Part shown: positions 48,679 to 61,046 of the stretch, piece after piece
Numbering within the stretch: the stretch's first letter is position 1
Layout: each line of letters begins with the position of its first letter
Assembly (NCBI RefSeq): GCF_001039355.2
Contig: NW_019774736.1
Location: forward strand, 737,227-801,226
Length of the DNA stretch: 64,000 nt
Direction: 5' to 3'
DNA from: Lingula anatina
Taxonomy: Eukaryota > Brachiopoda > Lingulata > Lingulida > Lingulidae
Translations under genes and position numbers: made by a program
Notes under the pieces: model-generated
Databases searched by the model: none
Told to the model about the DNA's origin: nothing
The model's input: only the letters and a program-made list of their open reading frames with translations

Positions 48679-50209
48679 GCATAGTCTATGAAATATTTGT
48701 GCAATATATAGCTCTATAATCACTTATGGATCTTATACGAGAAACTCGATGTTTTCAATGGGAAATATTGTGAAATTTACAAATAATTTAAATCTGTTAT
48801 AATAAAAATTTAAACTAAAAACATTCCTTTGATTGATTTGTTGCAAAAAAAAAAAAAAAAAATGAAAAGCAGGCTACCCTACAGTTCTGTTTTACCTTTG
48901 AAGTGAAAGCATCAAATAAAACAGGCTGTTTTTTTTTTTAATTCAAGCTGCTTTATTAGTCCTAAGAATTTTTCTTGTAAGTTTGAGGATCATCTGTAAA
49001 CTCCTAGCGTTAAACTTAAAGACAAACAAGGTGTGTTAGATCATTATGTAGGGACAGATTTGAAGCAAAACGTTATAAGTATTTCTGTGGCAGGAGATTT
49101 ATTATTATTATTATTTATATGTATTCTCACCGAGCTGTTTCAACATTCTGAATAAAATATTAGGAAGCAAACAATCTTATGGCTCTTTTCACAACTAATT
49201 GAGCTGCGGATCAAATGTGGCATAACCCGACTTGAAAGCTTGGCCGTTGGGAAACAATTACTAGTAGGAAATTATGTAGCAAGCTTTGATATGCAGTTCA
49301 GTTTGTTAGCAGATCAACCACAAGCAGTGATGATTGACATGCTGTAGAAGATATTTAATTTACTCATAAAAATATTATCATAAGAAAAACATGACATGTG
49401 ATAGTACTGTGAAATATGATAAATTGCCAATTTGTACACATGCATTCCCTATGCAAACATTCAGCATAGAAGGTAATTTAGAGTAAACCAAGATGGAGAC
49501 TAAAGCCCAAGTTCAGATCTGGGTTTATGTGAAGTGCAGTCAGGGCTATGTTAGAAAATTTCACCACTGTGAAACCGTTGTCAGGCATAAACTGAGGTTG
49601 AAATTCAGTCTGAATGGCCAACATGGAATATCAATTTAAATCCAGTTTTTACTCAGAAAATGCAATAATATTCAGCCTCTTGATACAATGTAAATTAATG
49701 TGTTGATGACTTGAAGCAAAATACATGTGGTGCCTTTTACTGAGAGAATATACCGGTATGTCCCCAAAATACATCTTGTTTGTCATCTGTAATACCAGAA
49801 TTCTTTAAGTCCAAATTTTTAGAAAAATCCTAAAAAGGTTCCTATAATTGAAGGAGGTTCATATAATCAAATATTATCCAACAATTGGAAGCTGTTTTTT
49901 TTTAATATTAGTATATATTAGTAAAATATAATATTATCTTTTTTGAGACTGACAAATTTGTACCAAAAGAGCACCATACTCTAGTTTTGCTTCCTGTCAG
50001 TAGATAAAACATTTGGAATTTTGTCAGGGAAAGATTTTTTATATCCTTTTTTTTTTTTTTTTGGTAATATAAAAGTTTTTTTTAAATTGCCTTGACCTAT
50101 AAATGTAGTGGCCAAAATTAAAAGCAGGACAAACAGGAATCTTTTTGAATAGCTTGTGATGTTAGATGCAGTTAAATTCATAATTCCTTTTCTGTTTCAT
50201 TATAGACTG
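48679..50209. other. Intergenic, nothing recognised
   Basis: AT-rich with several homopolymer runs (48845-48861, 50049-50062). Confidence 0.55.
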
Positions 50210-50425
50210 GGTTCCCACAGATTTAGATCAACCCATCTGGATCGACCTAACTCCCTGGGGGTTCACGCTAAATTGTTGTCAGCTTCCGGGAGCTGAGCGC
50301 GCACAAAAGTTTATTACCCCCTTACAGCTTTTAGTAGGTGGGGCAGACATTTAAGCCGGTTTAAAAGCTGACAGCAATCTAGTGAGACTCCCCAGGGGGA
50401 TAGATTGATCTAAAAATGGAAAACC
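50210..50425. mobile_element. MITE family B, copy 1
   Basis: Ends near GGTTCCCACAGATTTAGATC with an inverse at the right end, and is largely palindromic throughout (ccctgggggttcacgctaaa opposed to an inverted equivalent at the right). Related copies are 60517-60721 and 61774-61995. Confidence 0.8.
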
Positions 50426-50440
50426 TCATATCATAGATGG

Positions 50441-50603
50441 AGCCGAGATTTAATGACTGTACCCCCGCAGGGATGACGCGTGGGGAGGCGTGTGAGAGGC
50501 AGAGAGACTATTAAAAGATTAGGCAGTTTTCCTTTCATGTATGTCCACCATATTTAGGTCGCAGCTTTGTAGAGTCTTGGCTCAACTCAATGTGAATGCG
50601 GCC
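50441..50603. mobile_element. MITE family A, right-half fragment
   Basis: Matches the right half and part of the centre of the intact element at 5372-5693 (atttaatgactg, gtgtgagaggc, ccatatttaggtcgc) and ends gtgaatgc. It abuts MITE B copy 1. Confidence 0.75.
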
Positions 50604-51214
50604 TTAGACTACAGATTTCTCAAGTCAGTCAGAAGTGATCACTGGATACTTGGCATTAACTGGTATCAGAATAATTTAGTTTAATATCTTTTTTTGAAAC
50701 ACAATTGAAATGATGGTAATTAATTAAATAAAGATGCTCAACAACTTGCCTCTACAGGAAATGCCACATATGCAACCTCATATCATAGATGATTTATTAA
50801 ACAAGAGTTCATACATGTGCCGAACTGAAGAAAAGAAGGCCAGAGTTTGTGCTGATTACTTGAATGTTACACTGCTTTCATTGGCATTTCTTCTCAAGAA
50901 CTATTAAGTGATGGGTGTGGACAAAATAATGTTTTATGTTTTAAATAGGAACGTAGCAATACACTGCAATACAGATGTAGAAGATATTTTTTGTTGTCTC
51001 AACTAAAACCATAAGTGTAAATGTTGGATAGTGAACTCTACATTGTGGTTGTTGAGATTTATTCTTAGGTGTAACAGAATGGTCTCAACCTAGTCGCTCG
51101 GAATTACAATGTGTTTCCCAGGAGATTTATTTGACAGGCAATGATGAAAGAGGGAAAAAAAAGAATACCTATGAAACGGTCTGTTTCACAGAAAGTCTGA
51201 AGTCACTTTTGGGA

Positions 51215-51262
51215 AGAGTTGGATCGCTCCAGCTAGTGCAGTGGGTTTATCTGAATGCTCCC
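51215..51262. mobile_element. MITE family C, right-end fragment
   Basis: Reads gagttggatcgctccagc ... tttatctgaatgctccc, which is the inverse of the left end at 30047. Confidence 0.7.
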
Positions 51263-53997
51263 TAAGTCTCTTATGACATCTGTCAGTGTCATTTTAGTCT
51301 ATTTTGGATGATCCCCATTTGTGACGCATTTTTAAAGAAAACATGAATGTATGTTATTTCCCTTTGTTTTCAGAATTTCTAGATTATTTGTTCCGTTGGA
51401 CAATTATTGTTGCTCAGTATTCAGTTATGAGTAAAAGTAAAGCCACTGGTAATTTTCAAATATCAGCATGAATTTCTGACTAAAACTATTTCTGTTTTTT
51501 CACTTTTTGTTTTAATCATTTGTTTTTTAGGTGCACTTTAATGGTTAATTTTCTGATACTTAAAAAATATATATTTTACAAATTGAAAGTGACGGAATAT
51601 CAAGGTTAGTAGTGATTGCAGGAAAAGGCTTCAGAATCAGGAAGTGTCAAATTAATAGATATTGTCATGAACATTCAATCTGAATTTTTGGATTTAATTG
51701 AGAAATAATAGGTTTCTTTTATTAGAAATGATAGCTTGACGGCAGGTTGTTCAAGTATGTACATTTCAAATTCATGTACAAAATGGAACGCTTATAAAAT
51801 AGAGGGAGACTCAAATCTGACATTGTATCCTGAAATTAATATTAATAGCGAGATCAATTTGATTAAAGGCATACATAGACAGTTTACAAGTCATATCAAA
51901 TATTGTAACTGAGTGATTTCCACCAAGGATGATTCTTGTTTTCACTTAGTTGAAAAAAGATTAAAAGTAATACTAATAGTTATGTTCAAGTCATTTGTTT
52001 CATGATAATTTTGGAGACATTCTCGGGTGTGTTTGACCCCCCCTTTTTTACATCATTGACTGAGTTCCTCTAATATTTTAGAGTCTGGTCATGTGGCCGT
52101 CACCTTGCATCTGTTGCCATTAGTGTGGCTGTTTTTCATCAACTATTTTTTTTTTTTTTTGAAAATAATATTTTCAAAATTGTTGAAGCAGTCGTTAATC
52201 TTTTTTAGAGTGTTTTAATGTCTGCTCCTATCAATTTTGTCATTTTTAATTACATGTGTTTCCTATAAATTATTCTTAAGCTCCTTGTTTGATTAAAAAA
52301 AAAAAAAAAACGGAGAAAATTGGAAAAGGAAATTAAAGATGAAAGTAAGATGTGAGACTGGAAATGTATAAGTATATTAAATTATGAAACTGTTTAGCTG
52401 TTGATGAAAAAATCCCATATTCAGATTCTGATTATACAGTATATACTCAGTAATTACCATGCATGATATTTGAACATAACTTATTAAAAAAAGGAACTGT
52501 CTTAATACAATATTGAGATTTGAAGCAAAAAAATGTCTTGTGAGCAGAGGCAAGGAGAGATTGTGCAATGTTCCCTTTACATTACCTTTTCTTTGAAGCC
52601 TTTGGCAAACAATTTGAATTGGTTGAATTGAAAGTTGATGTGCTATAAACTGAGTATTGTGCTGCCCTCAATAGGGAAGCACTCTCTCTAAAATTTCTGT
52701 CCACATAATTGAAAAGGTTGAAATATTTTGACTGATAATTTCTAAACTTGCAAAAAACAAAATCAGTATGTAGGACTCTTAGAAAGTAGGGACCTTTGTA
52801 CTCAATAAATAAGTCAATAGAATGCAAACAAGAATGAATGTGTCAGCAATTGTTAAGTTGTTGAATATTGACAGTGAAATTATCTGACACAGTTTTATCT
52901 ATGGCAATTAAGCCAGCTTGGGCAAAATCAATACCTGGATATTGATTCCTAGGGCATTATGGGAAGTTTTAGCTGGTATGCGAGTATATATGATGAAAGT
53001 GTAGGTTAATCAATAAAAGGGCCATAGGCTTTTGAATAATGCAGAAGTGGTGATACTGACAAGATCCCTGGCAAGTTGCACAGGTAAAGTGCTTCATGTG
53101 AGTTTTTCTCTTATTTGTTGTAGGTGTGTCCCCTGAGAGCAGGTGGGTGGAAGGACCATGTAGTATATATATATAAGGGAAATGCTGGTAAGTGTATATG
53201 GGGCATGACACTGTGAGAAGACTGAGCGTTGTAAGCATGCAAAGATCAATACATTGTTACAGTGTTTAAATGTGAAAGCTGTTTGCAAATGAAAATGGTC
53301 AGCCATGATGGTAAATTCTCTATATGGAAGTTCCCATAAGAGTTGCTTTCTTCTGCAGAAGTTATTGTAATACAGGATGTCTAACAGGCCTTTAATTTAA
53401 ACAAATACAATGCAGTGGATTCAAACTCCTTTGCTTTTATCACTGTTGTGATCTGTGGTCCCAGTGGTATACAAACTCGTCTATCTTATTACAGCCCAGC
53501 AATCAGTGTCACAAAAATGAGTAATGCTGAATTTCCTTTGCTATCAAACAGAAAATACATGCAGTAGGTACTCAAAGTAGATGGTTTTTTATGTTTAATA
53601 TTTACATAATATAAATTTCCAGAGAAAAATATTCATTGAGCTTATAACATTAATGGTCATAAGACAATGCCATTAGTGCTTATATTATCATAGTGAGTAT
53701 ATGCAAGATAAGAGCACACGAACAGAATTTGTTACAGAAATAAAACTCTTGATTGATTGGTTAGTCAACCATGTCAGAGTAAAGATATCTTTCCAGGTCT
53801 TTCTCTAAAAACCACAGTTGTTTTTGCAGTTAGAGTATTTAATTGTTACTTGAATTTCATTGCTAGCTGAATACATTGGATTTAGTAACAAACAGCACAG
53901 AATACTCATTTAATCATATATTTGTCTATGCCTTTGTTGCGTCCTATCTATATCATAATATTTTTGTTGATTTATATATCTGTTTCACTATTTTCAG
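51263..53997. other. Upstream region of complexin, nothing recognised
   Basis: No coding exon found. The complexin promoter and first exon may lie here or further upstream. Confidence 0.45.
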
Positions 53998-54080
53998 CTT
54001 TGACAGTCTTCAGACCTATAGAAGAGGATAGTCATACAACCAAACTAAAGGCAGCATTTTCTTCAATTTGAGCTTATCTG
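53998..54080 (+). other. Likely 5' UTR exon of complexin
   Basis: 83 bases bounded by a good acceptor (actattttcag) and a near-perfect donor (gtaagtgagc). It is less AT-rich than its flanks and lacks an ATG reading into the coding frame. It would splice to an acceptor ctgcacag ending at 55689, upstream of the complexin ATG. Confidence 0.5.
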
Positions 54081-54490
54081 GTAAGTGAGCTTTGTGTGCT
54101 TATATTTAGTCTGTAAAATGACAGCTACTTAGGACATCCAATCCGTCAAATAGTCAGATTTGTTTAGGAATAACATAGTAATCATTGAATGCTCATTAAT
54201 TTGACAGATGAATTAAAATGTATTGGGGGTTGTTTTGTCAATATTTATGTTTACAAAAACAGGGATTTGAAGTATTAGAATCAGTAGAGTGGTTATGTAA
54301 CTTTACCTCTGAAGAGATGCCTGTGTGTTGTATTTTGTGGTTTCTGGCAATTGTTGTTTAAAAGGTTTCCATTAGATTTGATTCAAATAACAAGTGTATG
54401 ATATACTATAGCTAGATTCCTTTCAATATAGACATGTTATATGTTTAGTTATTTTACAAGTACAAGAGGTCATTTATTTGGTAACAGTGA

Positions 54491-54562
<72 letters not shown>
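54491..54562. repeat. (TC)n(AC)n compound microsatellite
   Basis: About 17 TC units followed by about 19 AC units, in an inferred complexin 5' intron. Confidence 0.95.
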
Positions 54563-54567
<5 letters not shown>

Positions 54568-54654
54568 CTGAGTACAGTTTGTGCAGGCTGTGATAGTGTA
54601 ATAAGTGTGCAAGATGGATATTTGGGTCTAAATTTTTGGTGATATTTTGTTTCT

Positions 54655-55640
54655 GTGATTATATACAGACATTATTTGTCTGTATATTTGCTGTTCACTG
54701 TATCTGCCCTGGGAATGCTGTTGCCCTTGCCATCCAACACATCCGTTGTTCATGTATTTTTGTTTTACGTTAAATTTTCTAATTAACTTTGATTGGAAAA
54801 AAATGAAAGTTCCTTTAGAATATCAATATGACCAGTGTTTTTTAAGGCAGTTACTGAATATTTTTATTTATTTATTTATTTATTTATTTATTTTCTTTTA
54901 TCTGTATTTTGGTGACATTCACCCTATATCTGCCAAAGCATGTTTTTGTTTTACTTCAAATCTTTTGAGTATCTATGTTAAGTAAAAAGACTTGATCCTT
55001 TTTATAATTGCCATAATTGGATAATTTTCATGAAGTTGTTTTCATTTTGTATTTTAGTAACAATTGCCCCATAGGTGCCAAACTGTATTTGTTACTTTAT
55101 TTCAGATTTCGTAAGTGGCTTTGTTAGTAAAAATGTTGTTTTATTTAATTTTTGCTTTATTAACACATTTTGTGGTCTTGCGCAATCCCGTTTTCCAGTT
55201 TTTTAAAACACACATGTAACTTCTGAGAATTTTACCAGTGGGTAGTGTCATGTGAGAATTGTATCAGAATTGAATCTTGTTTTAAGTTACTGAAAGTAAC
55301 CTATTCCAGTTCTTTGACTCATTTCAATATTTCAGTTGTTTCATTTTGTGTAAAATTTGTGAATTGCAATTTCAGTTGAAGAACTAAGCCTGTACACTCG
55401 TTTTAGGTTGAGAACTTTTGTAAAATAGTATGTTCAGTACAAAAGAAGCTGTCATGTTTTGGAAAGCATGAAGTTGCTCACTGTAAACATTGAAAACTTA
55501 ACATTTTTTATTCAGTATTTACTGGAATATGCCTGTTTATGTTAAAATGAAGCAATGGGAATGACTTTTTCAGTTAACTGTCTGTATATTTGCCAGCTTC
55601 GCTGTCTAATTTATGTTTTGAGTTTTAGCATCCATAATTT
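54655..55640 (+). mobile_element. Hairpin-headed repeat family D, second copy
   Basis: Opens with the stem ATACAGACA / TGTCTGTAT (54661-54687). It has internal units with 'ttcaccctatatctgccaaa' and 'ttgccccataggtgccaaac', and closes with 'ctgtatatttgccagcttcg' near 55580. The plan is the same as 20231-21770. Confidence 0.55.
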
Positions 55641-55689
55641 TAAAGATTTTTTTTTCTCATTTTACTTCTATTTCTTTATTTCTGCACAG

Positions 55690-55869
55690 ATTATGATGCT
55701 GTAATGTGAAGTAGTGAGAGCTGGCACACATCATCCACCAGTATATATCTCTAATCAACTTGAGTGCAATATACATATTGATAATACATCAGGGAAATAA
55801 AGTGGCTGATCAAGATGGCTGCATTCATAGCCAAACAACTTGTTGGTAATAAGCTGGAGTCCGTAAAGG
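55690..55869 (+). CDS. cpx: Complexin exon with 5' UTR and first 18 codons
   Basis: Probable acceptor ctgcacag at 55682-55689. The ATG is at 55815 and the donor is gtaagc at 55870. Coding ends in phase 1 after ...ESVKG. Confidence 0.85.
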
Positions 55870-58800
55870 GTAAGCTGCAAACTGTCAAACTTAATTGTGT
55901 AGAGATGTTATATTTAATTATGTTTTGTTTTTGTTATCTTTTGTTTGTATTTGGATATTTTATGGGTGTGTGCTGGATACTACATTCTGCCTGGCTGTGA
56001 AATATTGATAATGCTATCTTTGTACTCATGTAGCACATGCATTTTTTCCTGATATATTGGTTAATTTTAGAGTATCTGAATTAATTTAGAAAAATGACAA
56101 CAGTGCATTGAATGTTGGTCTTTTGTATATCTAACACATCGATCGTTGAATATACAACCATTTGTAGTTTTAGAAATGTTTGGCCTTCTTGAATGGGATA
56201 TTTTGAAAATTAATGCTGCAATAAAACTAAAAATTTATGATGATGTAATTGTGAAAATTTGCATTTGCTTTAAAAGTTGTGCATGGGACAAGTCTGGGAA
56301 CACTGGCCTTGCTATTGATTGCTGCCACAAATTTAATACATCAGGTTGTCTGGGGCATTAAAACCTAATTGCCTAGTACAAGAATCAATACCCGTAATTG
56401 TCAGTGGATGAATGAGAGGCATATATGTGAAAAGGAGAATTTTCTGAATGTGCAGTCTGTGAAATAAAGGTGTATGTTTAGCAGTAAGAGTTAGATAAGA
56501 ACAGTCGCTTTCCTTTTAATTCTCATTTTGATAGCGACATATATACAGTAGTCATGTAGTTCAATTGATTACATGTGTCACTTATCTCCCCTGTAAGACA
56601 TATAGTTTTGTATCTATGTATTAAGTAAAGAGAAATTACAGGGATATCATATAATGAATGTTTTATAGCTGTAGAAGTTACAGGTATGGAGATTATCAGG
56701 CAGAGTGTTTCTCTGAATATACCCACATGACTAATGACTGATGTATGCGGGAGAGCAATTGATTTTGTTTTAGTAATTAGGACAACTTATTGATTAAAAA
56801 ACATCAGGGTTACAGGGTAGACCTACTGGGTATAGACAACATGATATGAAATTTGATGACATTATTAGCATAGCTGAGGGAAATGGGACAGGGATAATGA
56901 TAACACTTGAGGCAGATTTTATTAGCGTTGTTGGTTGCAAACAAAGTGCAGACATGAAATAACGAGATATGACATGTAAAATATTTGTTTAAATTTCAAA
57001 TTTTGTCAGTGTAGCTTTGAAGATAGAGGAATGGTTGAAGCACTGATTGGCTTGCCATCGTGAAAAGATTGAATAATCATGATCTACAGAACATGATGTG
57101 TGGCCTGGCATGAACTGCAATTGATAGTTATTGTTAAGGGGTAGACACCTGTTCTACTGTAGTTGTTCAACTATAGAGCTGGTTTTGTTCTGTTGTTAAT
57201 AACCATGATATCACTTTGAACAGTTTGATAAATAATTCTCATTCATATCCTGTACTAATGATGAAAAAATAATAATAATAATAATACATAGAGTATATCA
57301 CTCGCATTAATCTACAAATAATACAACTACCAAGCACATAGAAAAAGGCCTTAGTGGAGAAAGTATGAATTCAATAACATTCTTGATTGAAGGAGGCAAC
57401 ATTGTTTCTTTTCTCAGATGTAAGACTGAAATATTTTGCCAAAGTTTTCATAGCTTTCAAAGCTTTTACTGCCTCACTTCAATTGTTTATTATAAAATGT
57501 GAATTTGTGACTTTTGCTTGCTTAGATATGTAAACACATAAGTTACCACATTGCATGCATTGCTAAATCAGTGTAAAATTAAGAAGTGATCTTTTTCCTC
57601 TTGACATCGGGTGGGCAGTTTTGGCATTTTCTTGTTTCATTTGGTGTTGGTTTGCCTATGATATTGAAACCTTTTTCAATATGCAGATTGTGACTGCTGA
57701 TTCAAAATCTTTCACAATTTTTATATTTCCTCTATCTAAAGTAAAGTCAAGGTATTTTTCTGTTTCAAAATTATTTAAAGCATATCACTTTAAATGCACT
57801 ATAATGCAATAGTTAACTGTTGCAATGTGGATGATAGGGGTACTTCCAAGGGAATATTATAAGAAAAGGATTCTTGCTTAGAAATATATCCATTATTGGT
57901 TTTTATTGAAAACCTCATTGTAAAAAAGAAGTTGTTACATAATGTATTATTACAATGTAGGAATAAATGTACCCTACCCATACCAGTGTGTTAGTGGAAA
58001 TTATACAGTGACCGTGTATATATACCATTTGGTGGTGGAGAGTAAAATGTATTATAGCCATATATTCATAATACCAGGGCAATATGGTATATTTATGATC
58101 ACTAATGACACATCTTATATTGCAGTCCTAATCTTCTTCAGCATGCTATCTCATGTATATGATTACAGCATTCATCTTCTTCAGTTTGGCTACCAAGAGG
58201 GCTGAGCGCCTTAACAACAGTGCCCAATGGATCTGTTTGCTGGTAAAAAGCATGCACAAGTGATCAGCCAGGCAGAATGTTTGAGTGCACTTTTGTTTTT
58301 GGTTCCGTTTTTTTCTTGTAATAAAAGGCTTGCTTTCAGGTTATTGTTACTGACTCCTTTTTCACTCAGACATTTAAACACTTAGTTTTTGAAGTATATG
58401 CAAATGCCCCATTCCTAAATCAATGTAATGGAAATCCTGAAGGTGTTTATCTGCCCATTCCAGTGTGCCATACTCTCCATGATATGCATCGGTGCCAGGC
58501 AGTGTGTTTGTCTACAGAACATGAATTGATTGTGGTCAACCACTGAGGCAAATCTGGGGAAATTGGATAGAAAAATAAAAACAACAAACAAAAACTGACA
58601 CTTTACACACAAACATTTTGAAAACAAAAATGTGCAAGTTTGAGCAAACAGATAATTGCTACTTTCATATCAGAATGTTTAGACACCAATTAAAAATGGC
58701 TTCAAAAATTAAAAAAGAAGGGAAAAAAAGCTTTTAAACATGCTGAGATAACCTTTGGAATAGATGTATATTATTATTTTGGTTAGTCTGCCATAAATGT

Positions 58801-61002
58801 TGAATATACAGGGGATACACTGTATCACTCCATTTGGTCCTAGGTAGTTTTCTGCTAAAACCCTGCCCTTTGAAGGCATTTATCACATAAAAATGGTATA
58901 AATTTGATACTGGCCTCCTTACTTCTGTGACCTTTCCATAACCAGGCTTCTATAATTTCACAAATGTCATAAGCCCAGTAACCCTTTCATTTGTGTGGTT
59001 ATCTGTTTTTCTTTTTTTATATGTCATAAGTTTATATACTGATAGTTATGAAATATTTCTGATTGTAAAATTTTGATATTCTTGAGAAGATGTGCCAAAG
59101 ATGAGCACGATGCCATTGTAATTTCATCTGGATACACATATCATATATTTGAGTGTTGACTTTCTGCTTTTGAAATTTACAGTTATGAAATATTATCATG
59201 CAAGTAGGTTTTAAAGTTAATACTTTGTACTCTGACAAGTAACTGGAAAAGTGTGTGTTTTGTGAACAGCTTTTACAATTTTGTATTTTTCTTATTAGTG
59301 CATGGGATTAATGTATAACATATTTTAATATATTAAAATGCACAGATATTCAGTTTTGAAAATTGTTTATACATATCTGTTGCAGGCCAGATTTAAATCC
59401 AGACAGAAATTACATCTGCCAATTCAAAAACATATTTTTGCTTTCCTAGTTCTTTCTGGCTTTATTAAGGATGTTAAAAATCTATGCATAATCTGAAATT
59501 GACTGACTTGATTTTCAATCTGGCCAAGCTGATTATCTGCCTGGATATAACTGAAATATCAATCTGGCCTTGGCAGATTTAAAATCTGCCTGTATTTCAG
59601 GCCAGCCTGTGACTATATATATATTTTTTAAATTCATTTTTTGTTGCAAATGTACAATGATAATTTCACAATGAGGACATTTAGATTCTGATCTGCCTTA
59701 AATTATTATTTTAAATATCAGAATTCTCTTAGTAGTTTCAGTCAAATAGTTATTGTACAAAATAATTGACTGCTTTATGATCAGATCAGTATTTGCCACA
59801 CATACAGGTTGTGACTTATTTGTTTCTCCAATGAATACCAGGTGCTGTTGGGGGTGGTGATGATGAATCAAAGGGAGAAGAGGGTGAAGCAGGGGAAGAC
59901 CCAGAAGTTGCAGAAGCCAGGAGAGAGGCAGAGGAAAAACGCATTGAGAAACATCGAAAAATGGAAGAGGAAAGAGAAGAGCTGAGGCAGGGCATAAGAG
60001 ACAAGGTAACAACCAATTTCTGACAAATAAACGAATCACAGTCCACAGATTTTGAATACTGTTGTGAAATTAATTAGATATTTTTAAACCTGCATGGCAT
60101 GCTTCATACTTTCTTTTAATAAAACACAGGAAAATTGATATATGAAAAAAGAGGATTTCTTATACAAGTCCAGTTTCATATTTCATTTCTTTTGAATTCC
60201 GAACTAATCCAGGGATGCTGGGTTAGAATACAGTCTTGTGGCACTAATGAACAGCACACAAATGGATTTTGAAATGGTGACCTTTAAGTCTGTCACTGTA
60301 GCTAATTCTTTTGTATGTTTGTGCTTTTTGCACGAATAAAAAATGTCACATAGTCTCAATTTTCTTGGAAATAGGTTTTAACATGCAATTTTCTTCTTTT
60401 GAACAAGGAAATGATTGCGTGTTTTTTTTGTTATGGCAAAAACTAATTTTATGCATACGTGCACTTGAGAAAATTTGATATTTCTGATAAAGGGGACGAA
60501 AGTGATACTAAGAATGCATTCCCATAGATTTAGATCGATCCATCTAGATCAACCTAACTCCCTTGGGGTTCATGCTAAATTGCTGTCAGCCGAGCGCGCA
60601 CGGTAGTTAATTACCCCCTTACAGCTTTTAGTAGACGGGACAGACACTTAAGCCGGCTAAGCTGACAGTAATCTAGTGAGACTCCCCACAGGGATAGATC
60701 GATCTAAAATCTATGGAAATGAGGTCTAAGATTAAACAAAGTCTTTTTAGATTCTGATCTATGCCAAATGATTATTCTAATCTTCATGGCTCTCTGAAAG
60801 GTTCATTTCTATTGTGATTCCCGTTATTTGCCTGTATCAACATTGCTATCATGTATCTTGACCTTCATGCTGGTACTTCCATAGAGTATTTCCATTACAT
60901 ATGTTGATTGGTCTGCAGAATGTGACTTGTGGAATAAAGCAATTCAGAGCATTGCATAATTGATGAATTTAACAAGGGCAACTTGAATACTGTTTTATAA
61001 TG

Positions 61003-61046
<44 letters not shown>

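Noticed and set aside
59698-60046. Minus-strand open frames of 113 and 76 codons
   Set aside because: Antisense of complexin exon 2; Ser/Pro/Leu richness is the complement of Glu/Lys/Arg codons.
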